A DNA stretch of 64,000 nt from JALYLC01 sp035696365 (GCA_035696365.1 DASRQS010000050.1:62001-126000); one strand, 5' to 3'; shown: positions 44,995-53,684, counted from the first letter of the stretch. The notes: generated by a model from the sequence alone, not told the origin. Numbers and translations: made by a program.

Positions 44995-45861
44995 ATGAAT
45001 CGAGACCGAGACCTCCGCTGGGCGGAGCACCCCGTCGTCATCGTCGTCGCCCCTACGGGCGCGGAGGTGACGCGCGAGCACAACCCGGCGGTGCCCTACA
45101 CGCCGGAGGAGATCGCGGCCGACGTGGCCGCCTGCCACGCGGCCGGAGCCGCCGTCGCGCACCTGCACGTGCGCGAGCCCGACGGCACGCCGAGCGCCTC
45201 GGCCGAGCTCTTCAAGGCTGCCATCGACCAGATCCGGGAAGCCTGCGACATCGTGACAATGGTCTCCACGGGTGGCGCCATGGGCATGACGATCGAGCAG
45301 CGCTCGACTGGGCTGGAGGCGCGGCCCGACATGAGCGGCATCGAGACGGGCTCGCTCAACTTCGGCCGCGACCTCTTCCGGACGCTTCCGCACGAGACCG
45401 AGGGCATTGCCGCGCGCGCGGCCGAGCTGGGCATCCCGCTGGAGATCGAGGCCTTCGAGATCGGGCACATCGACGCGGCGCTCGAGTTCGCCCGGCGCGG
45501 CGTCCTGCCCTCGCCGCTGCGGATCAACATCGTCGTCGGCTGTCCGGGCGCGCTCGCGGCCACCTCCCACAACCTGATCGCCGCGGTCGGCGCGCTGCCC
45601 GAGGACGCGACCTGGTGCGTGACCGCGATCGGGCGCCACCAGACGCGCATGCTGACGCTCGCCCTCCTGCTCGGAGCGACCTGCGTGCGCGTCGGCTTCG
45701 AGGACAACGTTTTCCTGCGCAAGGGCCGGCTGGCCGAGTCGAACGCCGCGCTGGTCGCGCAGATCGCCGCGATCGCGCGCAGCGTCGGGCGCGAGCCGGC
45801 GACGGTGGCTCAGGCGCGCGAGCTGCTCTCGCTCGCGCAGGCCGCGGGCGTCGGCCGATGA
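44995..45861 (+). CDS. BKACE-family enzyme (beta-keto acid cleavage, DUF849)
   Basis: 288 aa TIM barrel. The metal ligands His56 and His58 are in HLHVRE, with a matching glutamate-rich strand (EIEAFEIGH) and the C-terminal VRVGFEDN. BKACE enzymes condense a beta-keto acid with acetyl-CoA to give acetoacetate and a CoA ester; the founder is the 3-keto-5-aminohexanoate cleavage enzyme of lysine fermentation. The exact substrate differs by subgroup. It overlaps hyuA5 by ATGA and follows hyuB4, so it links pairs 4 and 5 in one operon. Confidence 0.87.
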   Translation: MNRDRDLRWAEHPVVIVVAPTGAEVTREHNPAVPYTPEEIAADVAACHAAGAAVAHLHVREPDGTPSASAELFKAAIDQIREACDIVTMVSTGGAMGMTIEQRSTGLEARPDMSGIETGSLNFGRDLFRTLPHETEGIAARAAELGIPLEIEAFEIGHIDAALEFARRGVLPSPLRINIVVGCPGALAATSHNLIAAVGALPEDATWCVTAIGRHQTRMLTLALLLGATCVRVGFEDNVFLRKGRLAESNAALVAQIAAIARSVGREPATVAQARELLSLAQAAGVGR

Positions 45862-47933
45862 CGTACCGGATCTCGGTCGACACGGGCGGCACGTTCACCG
45901 ACATCGTCGTCAGCGACGAGCAGGGGCGGCTCGAGCTGGGCAAGGCCCCGACAACGCGCGCCCGCGCCTACGAGGGGCTGCGCGAGGGCCTCGGCCAGGT
46001 CGCCGAGCGCCTGGGGCTCTCGGTCGAGGAGCTACTGGCGCAGACCGAGGTGCTGACCTACGGCACGACGCGCGCGACGAACGCGATCGTCGAGGGCAAG
46101 ACCGCGCGCACGGCGTTCTTCACGACCGAGGGCTTCCCCGACATCCTGCTCGTGCGCGAGGGCGGCAAGCCCGACCCGTTCAAGCAGATCCCGTACCCGC
46201 TGCCGTACGTCCCTCGCTGGCTCACCTTCGAGATCCGCGAGCGCATGGACGCCGAGGGGGAGCCGTTCATCGCGCTCGACGAGGGCTCGGTGGTGGACGC
46301 CATCCAGCGCGCGCGCGACCTGGGGGTCGAGGCCATTGCGGTCTGCCTGCTGTGGTCGATCGTCAACCCGGTGCACGAGCAGCGCGTCGGCGAGCTGATC
46401 GAAGAACACGCGCCGGGCGTCCCGTACACGCTCTCGCACGCGCTCAACCCGATCATCCGCGAGTACCGGCGGGCGTCCTCGACGGCCATCGACGCGTCGC
46501 TGAAGCCGCTCATGCAGGAGTACCTCTCGACGATGGAGAGCGACCTGCGCGCGGCCGGCTTTGCGGGCCACCTGCTGATCGCGACGTCGTTCGGCGGCGC
46601 CTGGCGGCCCGACCAGGTGGTCGAGAGGCCGATCTACTCGGTCGGGTCGGGGCCCTCGATGGCGCCGGTCGCAGCGCTCATGTACGCGCGCGCCGAGTTC
46701 GGCGAGGAGGAGGGCGGCGATCTCGTCGTCTGCGACACGGGGGGCACGACGTTCGACGTCGGCCTGACCTCGGGCGGTCTGGTCAACGCGACAGCCGAGA
46801 CGTGGCTCGGGGGTCGCTGGACCGGCCACATCACCGGCATCCGCTCGGTCGACGTGAAGTCGATCGGCTCGGGCGGCGGCTCGATCATCTGGATCGACCC
46901 GGGCGGGCTGCTGCGCGTCGGGCCGCTGAGCGCGGGCGCCGACCCGGGCCCTGCCTGTTACGGCCGCGGCGGTACGCAGCCGACGGTCACGGACGCCGCC
47001 GTGGTGCTCGGCTGGATCGACCCGGCCTACTTTCTCGGCGGCCTGATCACGCTCGACGCCGAGGCCTCGCGCCGCGTCCTGCAGACGATCGGCGACCCGC
47101 TCCGCATGAGCGTCGAGGAGGCGGCATACGCCGCCCTGACGATCGCCACCGAGAACGTGATCGGCGCGATTCGCGAGATCACGATCGCCCAGGGCATCGA
47201 CCCGCGCGAGTACTCGCTGGTCGCCGGCGGGGGCGCCTCGGGCCTCAACGTCGTGCCGATCGCGAGGGAGCTCGGCTCGAAGCGCGTACTGCTGCCCTCT
47301 ACGGCCGGTGCGCTCTCGGCCTGCGGCGCCCTCTTCTCCGACGTGATCTCGGAGTTCTCGCGCAGCCGCTACGCCGAGACCCGCTCGCTCGACGCCGACG
47401 CGGTCAACGAGGTGCTCGCCGACATCGAGGCGCGAGCCGATGCGTTCCTCGCCGATCTCGCCGACATCGACCCGGTTGCGACGCACAAGGAGTTCACGGT
47501 CGAGGCTCGCTACCGCGCGCAGATCTGGGAGCTCGACGTCCCCATCGCGAGCCGCATCCGCGTCGGTGGCGTGGCGGCGCTGGAGGACGCGTTCCACGAG
47601 ACGCACGAGCGCGTCTTCGCCGTCCGCGAGCCCGGCCAGTACCTGGAGTGCCTGCTCTGGAAGGTGCGCGCCACGGCCGTGCCGCGCAAGCCCGCGGTGC
47701 AACCGCGCGCTGCGGCCACCGGCTCGCCCGAGCCGGCGCTCGTCGCCCCCGCTTACTTCCGCGAGACGGGACTCGTCCCGGTGCCCAACTACGACGGCGT
47801 CACGCTCCCGCGCGGCGCGCGCATCGAGGGCCCCGCGCTGATCCGCGAGCCGACCACGACCGTCGTCGCCTACCCCGGCTCGACCGTCACGGTCAGCGCG
47901 CTCGGCAACTATCTGCTGGAGGTGCAGCCGTGA
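45858..47933 (+). CDS. hyuA: HyuA-type ATPase subunit, pair 5
   Basis: 691 aa. Phosphate motifs DTGGTFTD at residues 8-15 and DTGGTTFD starting at Asp293. The YGTTRATNAIVEGKTARTA and PIYSVGSGPSMAPVAAL segments set this protein and the pair 6 HyuA apart from the other four and resemble the acetone-carboxylase side of the family; this is pattern-level judgement. No small gamma subunit is found next to it. ATG at 45858 overlaps the BKACE stop. Coupled to hyuB5 by GTGA. Confidence 0.87.
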   Translation: MTYRISVDTGGTFTDIVVSDEQGRLELGKAPTTRARAYEGLREGLGQVAERLGLSVEELLAQTEVLTYGTTRATNAIVEGKTARTAFFTTEGFPDILLVREGGKPDPFKQIPYPLPYVPRWLTFEIRERMDAEGEPFIALDEGSVVDAIQRARDLGVEAIAVCLLWSIVNPVHEQRVGELIEEHAPGVPYTLSHALNPIIREYRRASSTAIDASLKPLMQEYLSTMESDLRAAGFAGHLLIATSFGGAWRPDQVVERPIYSVGSGPSMAPVAALMYARAEFGEEEGGDLVVCDTGGTTFDVGLTSGGLVNATAETWLGGRWTGHITGIRSVDVKSIGSGGGSIIWIDPGGLLRVGPLSAGADPGPACYGRGGTQPTVTDAAVVLGWIDPAYFLGGLITLDAEASRRVLQTIGDPLRMSVEEAAYAALTIATENVIGAIREITIAQGIDPREYSLVAGGGASGLNVVPIARELGSKRVLLPSTAGALSACGALFSDVISEFSRSRYAETRSLDADAVNEVLADIEARADAFLADLADIDPVATHKEFTVEARYRAQIWELDVPIASRIRVGGVAALEDAFHETHERVFAVREPGQYLECLLWKVRATAVPRKPAVQPRAAATGSPEPALVAPAYFRETGLVPVPNYDGVTLPRGARIEGPALIREPTTTVVAYPGSTVTVSALGNYLLEVQP

Positions 47934-49693
47934 GCCTGGATCCGGTTCTGCTGGCGGTCATCGCCAACCGCATGGACTCGATCGTCCGCGAGATGGAGAA
48001 CACGCTTCTGCGCAGCGGTCGCTCGGCCGTGCTCAACCAGGCGCGCGACTTCTCCTGCGCGCTCGTGACGAGCGACGCGCGGCTGCTGGCCTCCGCCGAG
48101 GGCCTGCCGGTGCACGTGATCGGCATGGAGTTCCTGGCGCAGGCGGTCACCGATCTGCACGACGACATCAGCGACGGCGACGCGTTCCTGCACAACGACC
48201 CCTATCTCGGCAACACGCACCCGGCCGACCACGTCATCCTCGTGCCGGTCATCTGGGAGGGCATCCACCTCTTCACGGCGGCCGCGAAGGCGCACCAGGC
48301 CGACTGCGGCAACTCTCAGCCAACGACCTACATGCCCTACGCGCGCGACGTCTACGAGGAAGGCAGCCTGATCTTCCCGGCCGTGCGCGTGCAGCGCGAC
48401 TTCAAGGACATCGACGACATCATCCGCATGTGCCGCCGCCGCATTCGCGTGCCGGAGCAGTGGTACGGCGACTACCTGGCAATGCTCGGCGCGGCCCGCA
48501 TCGGCGAGGCGCGGCTCAAGGAGCTGTGCGCGAAGTACGGCCGCGAGACACTGAGCGCGTTCGTCGAGGAGTGGTTCGACTACTCCGAGAACCGCATCTC
48601 GCACGTGATCTCCAACATGCGCAAGGGCGTGATCGTGGGCAGCGGCTGCCACGACCCGTTCGGTCCGGCGCCCGACGGGATCCCGATCAACGTGACGGTG
48701 ACCGTCGATCCCGACGCCGGCATGATCGAGATCGATCTGACCGACAACATCGACTGCCTGCCGGCGGGGCTCAACGAGTCGCGCACGTGCGCCATGAACA
48801 ACTGCATGACGGGCGTCTTCAACTCGATCGACCCGGACATCCCGCACAACGCGGGCACGTTCCGGCGCGTGCAGGTCAAGCTGCGCGAGAACTGCGTCGT
48901 CGGCATCCCGACGTTCCCGCACTCGTGCTCGGTGGCCACGACGAACGTGGGCGAGCGGCTCGTCGTCACGACCCAGCGCTCGATCGCCGACGCCTGGCCG
49001 GGCTACGGCCTGGCCGAGGGGGCCTGCGGCATCGGGCCGGGCTTCGCGGTCGTCTCGGGCACCGACTACCGCAAGGGCGACGACGCGTACGTCAACCAGA
49101 AGTTCCTCGGCTCGCAGGGCGGCCCGGCCGGGCCCGACATCGACGGCTGGGTCACGTACGGCAACGCCGTCACGAACGGGCTGATGTTCCGCGACAGCGT
49201 GGAGATCGACGAGCTGAAGTACCCGATCCGCGTGCGCGAGATCCGCATCCGGCAGGACTCGGAGGGCGCCGGCCGCCGCCGTGGCGCGCCCGGGGCGATC
49301 GTCGCTTACGGGCCGAAGCGGGACACGATGACGGCCGCCTACGTGACGGATGGGCACTTCCATCCGCCGCGCGGCACGCAGGGCGGCGGCGACGCGGCCT
49401 CCTCCGAGCCCTACAAGCTGCTCGCCGACGGCACCGAGGAGCCGCTACGGCCGATCTCCCAGGAGGACATCCAGCCCGGAGAGATGCTCGGCCATCGCCT
49501 GTCGGGCGGTGGCGGCTACGGCGACCCGCACGCGCGCGAGCCCGAGCGCGTGCGCGACGACGTGCTCTCCGGGTTCATCTCCCTCGCGCGCGCGAGAGAT
49601 GTCTACGGCGTCGCGTTCGCCGACGGCCCCGTCGACGACTCTCTCGCCCTCGACGAGGCCGAGACTGCGCGCATGCGAGGAAGGGTGCGATGA
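47930..49693 (+). CDS. hyuB: HyuB-type subunit, pair 5
   Basis: 587 aa from GTG. N-terminus LDPVLLAVIANRMDSIVREM, NDPYLGNTHPADH near residue 88 (most HyuBs here have GGTH/GGAH at this site), C-terminal GGGGYGDPHAREP. Pair 6 HyuB has the same LGNTH variation. An internal 163-bp part (49318-49480) has an inverted near-copy at 51565-51727. ATGA coupling to the SDR gene follows. Confidence 0.88.
   Translation: MSLDPVLLAVIANRMDSIVREMENTLLRSGRSAVLNQARDFSCALVTSDARLLASAEGLPVHVIGMEFLAQAVTDLHDDISDGDAFLHNDPYLGNTHPADHVILVPVIWEGIHLFTAAAKAHQADCGNSQPTTYMPYARDVYEEGSLIFPAVRVQRDFKDIDDIIRMCRRRIRVPEQWYGDYLAMLGAARIGEARLKELCAKYGRETLSAFVEEWFDYSENRISHVISNMRKGVIVGSGCHDPFGPAPDGIPINVTVTVDPDAGMIEIDLTDNIDCLPAGLNESRTCAMNNCMTGVFNSIDPDIPHNAGTFRRVQVKLRENCVVGIPTFPHSCSVATTNVGERLVVTTQRSIADAWPGYGLAEGACGIGPGFAVVSGTDYRKGDDAYVNQKFLGSQGGPAGPDIDGWVTYGNAVTNGLMFRDSVEIDELKYPIRVREIRIRQDSEGAGRRRGAPGAIVAYGPKRDTMTAAYVTDGHFHPPRGTQGGGDAASSEPYKLLADGTEEPLRPISQEDIQPGEMLGHRLSGGGGYGDPHAREPERVRDDVLSGFISLARARDVYGVAFADGPVDDSLALDEAETARMRGRVR
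49318..49480 (+). repeat. Source segment of the 163-bp inverted duplication
   Basis: This piece of hyuB5 is found again, reversed, at 51565-51727 with three mismatches and no gaps. It encodes the DTMTAAYVTDGHFHPPRG and ISQEDIQPG region of HyuB5. Confidence 0.9.
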
Positions 49694-50442
49694 CGACGTT
49701 TCCCGGCAACCGCCTCGACGGCAAGACCGCGATCGTCACGGGCGCCAGCTCGGGCATCGGCGCGGCTATCGCCGAGGCCATGGCGCAGGCCGGTGCGAAC
49801 GTCGTGCTCGTGGGGCGCGACGCCGCGCGGCTCGCGGGCGTCGCCGACCTGTGCGAGGGGCGCAGTGCGACCATCGTCGCCGACGTCACCGACGACGACG
49901 CGCCTGCCCGCATCGTGCAGGGCGCGCTGGGCGCCTTCGGGAGCATCGACGTGCTCGTGCACTCGGCGGGCGTGTTCGATCCGAAGCCGTTCCCCGAATC
50001 GCCGGTGGAGTCGCTGGACGACCAGTGGCTGGTCAACGTGCGGGCGCCCTACGCGATCACGCACGCGGCGCAGGAGCACCTGCGCGAGGGCTCCTCGGTG
50101 ATCTTCATCTCGTCGATCGCCGGGCAGGTCGGCTTCATGAACGCGGCCGCCTACTGCGCCACGAAGGGCGCGATCGAGCAGCTCGTGAAGTCGCTTGCGG
50201 TCGAGTTCGCCCCGCGCGGCGTGCGCGTCAACGCGATCGCACCGGGCAACATCCACTCGCCCATGAACGAGGAGTACTTCCGCTCTCCCGAATACGAGCG
50301 AGCGATGATCGCGGCCACCCCGGCCGGCCGCGTCGGCGTGGTCGAGGACATCGCCCCCACGGTCGTGTTCCTCGCCTCGGAAGCCGCTAGGTACGTCTAC
50401 GGCGTCTCGCTGCTCGTGGACGGTGGCTGGGCGGTCCCCTGA
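49690..50442 (+). CDS. Short-chain dehydrogenase/reductase
   Basis: 250 aa, classical SDR: TGASSGIGAAIA near residue 18, VHSAGVFD, active-site YCATK, and VNAIAPGNI. It closes the operon cupin-hyuA4-hyuB4-BKACE-hyuA5-hyuB5-SDR through an ATGA overlap with hyuB5. A possible terminator hairpin follows. It likely oxidises or reduces a hydroxy/keto intermediate; the substrate is unknown. Confidence 0.88.
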   Translation: MTTFPGNRLDGKTAIVTGASSGIGAAIAEAMAQAGANVVLVGRDAARLAGVADLCEGRSATIVADVTDDDAPARIVQGALGAFGSIDVLVHSAGVFDPKPFPESPVESLDDQWLVNVRAPYAITHAAQEHLREGSSVIFISSIAGQVGFMNAAAYCATKGAIEQLVKSLAVEFAPRGVRVNAIAPGNIHSPMNEEYFRSPEYERAMIAATPAGRVGVVEDIAPTVVFLASEAARYVYGVSLLVDGGWAVP

Positions 50443-50466
50443 TCTCATCCCTTCGCGAGCGGCGTC

Positions 50467-50495
50467 TCATCCCCGCGATCGTCGGAGCGGGGGAT
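50467..50495 (+). terminator. Candidate hairpin between the SDR gene and nicE
   Basis: CATCCCCGC and GCGGGGGATG pair over 9 bp with one bulged G around a 10-nt loop, 25 nt after the SDR stop. There is no T-run. It may end the hyuAB-4/5 transcript before nicE. Confidence 0.4.
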
Positions 50496-50553
50496 GGCCG
50501 CCCGCCGTGCCCATTTGCGATGATCACAGCGCTGCCTGCCAAGGAGATGACGC

Positions 50554-51312
50554 ATGCCTCCGTACCGCATCGGGCTCGTGGTTCCCAGCTCGAACACGAC
50601 CATGGAGACCGAGATCCCCGAGCTCCTGCGCCGGCGTGAGGAGATCGAGCCCGAGACCTTCACGTTCCATTCGAGCCGCGTCCGCCTCCAGCACGTGACG
50701 AAGGAGGAGCTGACCGAGATGGTGCGCGGCAGCGACCGCTGCGCGCTCGAGCTGTCCGACGCCGGAGTGGACGTCATCGGCTACGCGTGCCTCGTGGCCA
50801 TCATGTCGCAGGGACCCGGCTTCCACGAGGAGTCGGAGCGCCGTCTCGCCCAAGTTGCGGCTGGGAATGGCGGGCCGGCCCCGGTCGTCTCCAGCGCCGG
50901 CGCGCTCGTGCGCGCCATCCACGCGCTCGGCTACGAGCGGATCGCGGTCGTCACGCCCTACATGAAGCCGCTCACGAAGCTCGTCGTGGACTACATCGAG
51001 CACGCCGGCATCGAGGTCGTGGACGCCGTCTCCCTGGAGATCCCGCGCAACAGCGACGTCGGGCGGCACGACCCGATGCTGCTGCCGCAGATCGCCGCGG
51101 GCATGAAGCTCGGCAACGCGCAGGCCGTCGTCCTCTCGGCGTGCGTGCAGATGCCCTCGCTGCCCGCGATCCAGGTCACGGAGGACGAGCTCGGCCTGCC
51201 GGTGCTGTCGGCCGCGGTGGCGACAACGTACGAGCTCCTCGACACGCTCGGGCTCCGGCCCGTGGCGCCACGGGCAGGAGCACTGCTGAGCGGGACGCTG
51301 GCGGCCGCCTAG
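50554..51312 (+). CDS. nicE: Maleate cis-trans isomerase
   Basis: 252 aa, Asp/Glu racemase superfamily, maleate isomerase branch: GLVVPSSNTTMETE at the start, and the two catalytic cysteines Cys79 (IGYACLVAIM) and Cys197 (LSACVQMPSLP). Their spacing of 118 residues equals that of Cys76 and Cys194 in the characterised Nocardia enzyme. It converts maleate to fumarate, the last step of nicotinate and 2,5-dihydroxypyridine breakdown. A clear AAGGAG ribosome site precedes the ATG. The partner enzymes NicX and NicF lie just beyond a decayed region on the other strand, and NicD 7.5 kb away. Confidence 0.9.
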   Translation: MPPYRIGLVVPSSNTTMETEIPELLRRREEIEPETFTFHSSRVRLQHVTKEELTEMVRGSDRCALELSDAGVDVIGYACLVAIMSQGPGFHEESERRLAQVAAGNGGPAPVVSSAGALVRAIHALGYERIAVVTPYMKPLTKLVVDYIEHAGIEVVDAVSLEIPRNSDVGRHDPMLLPQIAAGMKLGNAQAVVLSACVQMPSLPAIQVTEDELGLPVLSAAVATTYELLDTLGLRPVAPRAGALLSGTLAAA

Positions 51313-51566
51313 CGACCTCTGAGCGCGCGCGATCCGAGCTCACTGGCGCGCAGAACACCTCCATCGCTGGACGGCGTCGGGCCTCGCGTTCCCGCGATCT
51401 CGTGTTTCACTGCCAGCCGAAGTTCCCGCGTCGCGGCGAGGTGCTCGGCTGCAGGCCGATCGAGGTAGGGAGTCATGCATTCAAATGCCGCGACGACGGC
51501 AGGCCAGCCGCGGTCGGCGAGCTTCTGACCGCTGCGCGTCAGGACGAGGTGGTTCGAGCGTCCATC
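51309..51566 (-). pseudogene. Truncated remnant resembling a MarR-family regulator
   Basis: About 85 codons, open to a stop at 51309-51311, begin right at the boundary of the duplicated hyuB segment. The part DGRSNHLVLTRSGQKLADRG resembles the wing and dimerisation-helix region of MarR-type repressors, followed by a helix (WPAVVAAFECMTPYLDRP). No helix-turn-helix or start codon is present, so it is a 3' fragment. The attribution is from pattern only. The stop overlaps that of nicE. Confidence 0.4.
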
Positions 51567-51727
51567 CGGGCTGGATGTCCTCCTGGGAGATCGGCCGTAA
51601 CGGCTCCTCGGTGTCGTCGGCGAGCAGCTTGTAGGGCTCGGAGGAGGCCGCGTCGCCGCCGCCCTGCGTGCCGCGCGGCGGATGGAAGTGCCCATCCGTC
51701 ACGTAGGCGGCCGTCATCGTGTTCCGC
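51565..51727 (-). repeat. 163-bp inverted partial copy of hyuB5
   Basis: Read on the minus strand, this is 160/163 identical to 49318-49480 without gaps. It is flanked on one side by the MarR-like remnant and on the other by noncoding DNA. No transposase or target-site duplication is visible. Confidence 0.9.
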
Positions 51728-51824
51728 ATCGACGTCGCGACGAACGACGTGAGTCGCCTCGCCACCCTCGCCGCAGGGAATGCCGCAGCCGAGCGCCTTG
51801 CGCTGCTCGGCGGGAGCGTCGGGG
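51728..51824. other. Noncoding decayed stretch
   Basis: 97 bp between the hyuB copy and the short broken ORF. It can be read in frame with the hyuB copy but has no codon-position bias and no recognisable protein. I see no promoter or repeat in it. Confidence 0.4.
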
Positions 51825-51969
51825 TCACTGACGCGAGTCCTGCGTGCCCGGATAGCGCGGGAACAGCTTGAGCCCCGGCCTCCTCGAGGGCGCGCGAGAC
51901 GGCGCTCTCATAGCCGAGGCTCGCGGCGACGCTGCCGTCGGCCGACTTGAGCTGGACGTGCACCTCCAC
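51825..51969 (-). pseudogene. Short ORF at the end of the nicX operon, broken by a G-run frameshift
   Basis: A GTG at 51969, with GGAGGTAGGC before it, opens a frame with strong third-position GC bias (VEVHVQLKSADGSVAASLGY...). After a GGGG run (plus-strand CCCC at 51873-51876) the bias moves to the next frame, which reads GLKLFPRYPGTQDSRQ and stops at 51825. Removing one G joins them into 47 residues. It may be a real small gene with a frameshift or sequencing slip, or the start of a lost gene. No family recognised. It starts 3 nt after the nicX stop codon. Confidence 0.4.
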
Positions 51970-51972
51970 CGC

Positions 51973-53046
51973 CTACCTCCGCGCCAGCGACGGTGCGAAC
52001 GTCGAGCGCGCGGCTTTGAGGTCGTCGATCGTGAACTCGCCCTCGATGATCACTGGCTCGTCGTCGAGGTAGACGTTGCAGTTGCGCATCGGGATGTCGA
52101 TGTGGCAGGCCGTGTCGTTGGTGCCGCCGAGCTCCTGGTTGGGGCCGGTCGAGAACAACGTGTTGCCGTAGAACGCGCGCGACTCCATGCCGAGCGAGCG
52201 GCCGTCGTTCTGCAGGCCCGACCAGCGCGCCTTCTCGTTGCAACCCCAGCCGATGTGGGCGATGCCGTAGGCCTTCTCGTCGTTGAAGTCGGCGATGTAG
52301 TCGCGCAGCAGCTCGGCGTCGAAGCTGCCTCGGATGTCCACCAGGCGGCCGGCCTCGATCGTGATCTCGACCGGGTCGGCGACGAACTTCTTGAACGGCG
52401 TGATGATGATGTCGCCGCGGTCGACGACGACCTTGCCGTCCACGCCGTCGTCGGCGCCGCCCGTGAACAGGAAGCCCGAGGGCCAGTGATCCCAGCGCCC
52501 GGGCGTATCGGTGTAGCCGTACTCCGTGACCACCGGGAAGTCACCGAGCTTGTAGGTCACGTCCGTGCCCGCGGCGTTCGTGAAGCGGAACGACTTGGCC
52601 GCGGCCAGCAGCTCCTCGCTGGCCTCGACGCGGCGGCGCTGGTCGAGGGTCGGGAAGAGGCGGGCGAGGTTGTCGATCGGCTCGAGGCAGAGCAGCATGC
52701 GCGCTCCCGCCGCCTGGATCTCCATCTGTTCGCGGGAGAACAGCAGGAACATCAGGTCGATCACGAGGTCGGCCTGCTTGAGCGCGTCGATCGCCGGGCG
52801 GTTGTCGCCGAGCGGCGTCACGCCGACCGTCCACGCGCCGGCGTCGCCGGTGAGCGTCGACGAGGCCTCGGGGAGGCGCACCTGGAACGGGATGGCGCCG
52901 ACGCGGCGGGCTGCCGCCATGAATGCGTCGGCGTAGTCCTGGCGCTCATCCATCTGCGAGAGGACTGCGACGCTCTCACCCTCGCGCAGGCCGCAGAGCT
53001 CGAGTTCCATGGCGCACAGATCGACGAACGAGAACGGTACGGTCAT
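51973..53046 (-). CDS. nicX: 2,5-dihydroxypyridine 5,6-dioxygenase
   Basis: 357 aa (characterised NicX is about 350). It has the M29-aminopeptidase-like fold used by this extradiol dioxygenase: iron ligands His264 (GIAHIGWGCNEKARW) and His315/Asp317 (TACHIDIPMRN) match the His265, His318 and Asp320 reported for Pseudomonas putida NicX. It opens 2,5-dihydroxypyridine to N-formylmaleamate. M29 peptidases carry different zinc ligands, so peptidase activity is unlikely. It is co-translated with nicF (ATGA). Confidence 0.9.
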   Translation of the reverse strand: MTVPFSFVDLCAMELELCGLREGESVAVLSQMDERQDYADAFMAAARRVGAIPFQVRLPEASSTLTGDAGAWTVGVTPLGDNRPAIDALKQADLVIDLMFLLFSREQMEIQAAGARMLLCLEPIDNLARLFPTLDQRRRVEASEELLAAAKSFRFTNAAGTDVTYKLGDFPVVTEYGYTDTPGRWDHWPSGFLFTGGADDGVDGKVVVDRGDIIITPFKKFVADPVEITIEAGRLVDIRGSFDAELLRDYIADFNDEKAYGIAHIGWGCNEKARWSGLQNDGRSLGMESRAFYGNTLFSTGPNQELGGTNDTACHIDIPMRNCNVYLDDEPVIIEGEFTIDDLKAARSTFAPSLARR

Positions 53047-53684
53047 GGGAGGTTCCTTGCGCTCGTGAGGTAGGCGGTCGCGTCCTCGAGGGACACGACG
53101 TCGGCGTACTTCGCGTGGATGTCGAACAGGTTGGCGTCGTGCGGGGACCGCGCCCTGTCGCCCACGCATTCGCGCGGCACGAGGGTCGGGAACCCGTTCT
53201 GGAGCAGGTCCACGGCGGTCGCGCGGATGCACCCGCTCGTGGTCGCGCCGCACAGCACGACGGTGTCGATCCCCTGCGAGACGAGGATCGCGGCGAGGTT
53301 GGTGCCGAAGAACGCGGAGGCGCCTTTCTTGAGCACGACGGTCTCGTCGTCACGGCGGCCCAGCCGCGGGTCGATCTCAACCCACGGCCCGCCGACCTGC
53401 AGGTCGGCGAGCCCGGGCATCTTCTGCAGCCAGAGGCCGCCGTCGGCTAGGCTCGGCTCGAAGCCGATCGTCGTGAAGATCACCGGCACGCCCCGCTCGC
53501 GCGCGACGCGCAGGAGCCCGGCGGTCGCCTCAACGGCTTCCGAGAGGTCGGAGCCGACGCCGCAGGCCGGGTCGGTGAACCCGCAGGAGAAGTCCACGAC
53601 GAGCACAGCGGGGCGCGCGCCGAGGGCGACCGGTTGTCCCAGCCGCGCGTCGGCGTAGACCCTGCGTGCCTGCTCGTCGTTCAT
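53043..53684 (-). CDS. nicF: Maleamate amidohydrolase
   Basis: 213 aa, isochorismatase-like cysteine hydrolase. Catalytic Asp31 (VLVVDFSCGFTD), Lys in VVLKKGASAFFGT, and Cys152 in GATTSGCIRATAVDL form the triad. N-carbamoylsarcosine amidase and NicF share this architecture; adjacency to nicX decides for maleamate hydrolysis to maleate plus ammonia. Its ATG is 22 bp after the stop of the monooxygenase gene, in the same direction. Confidence 0.87.
   Translation of the reverse strand: MNDEQARRVYADARLGQPVALGARPAVLVVDFSCGFTDPACGVGSDLSEAVEATAGLLRVARERGVPVIFTTIGFEPSLADGGLWLQKMPGLADLQVGGPWVEIDPRLGRRDDETVVLKKGASAFFGTNLAAILVSQGIDTVVLCGATTSGCIRATAVDLLQNGFPTLVPRECVGDRARSPHDANLFDIHAKYADVVSLEDATAYLTSARNLP

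Noticed and set aside
43113..45857. Apparent giant protein of 1606 residues ending as HyuA5
   Set aside because: The frame is open by chance through hyuB4 and BKACE. HyuA5 begins at ATG 45858, overlapping the BKACE stop, with its phosphate motif at residue 8.
51481..51969. Continuous frame from the short ORF through the hyuB5 copy as one gene
   Set aside because: Codon bias is lost after the G-run and the joined sequence mixes three unrelated pieces. The hyuB part is a 163-bp duplicate, so continuity is accidental.
51973..53046. M29-type aminopeptidase
   Set aside because: The His264/His315/Asp317 pattern and the neighbouring nicF, nicD and nicE fit 2,5-dihydroxypyridine dioxygenase, which shares that fold.
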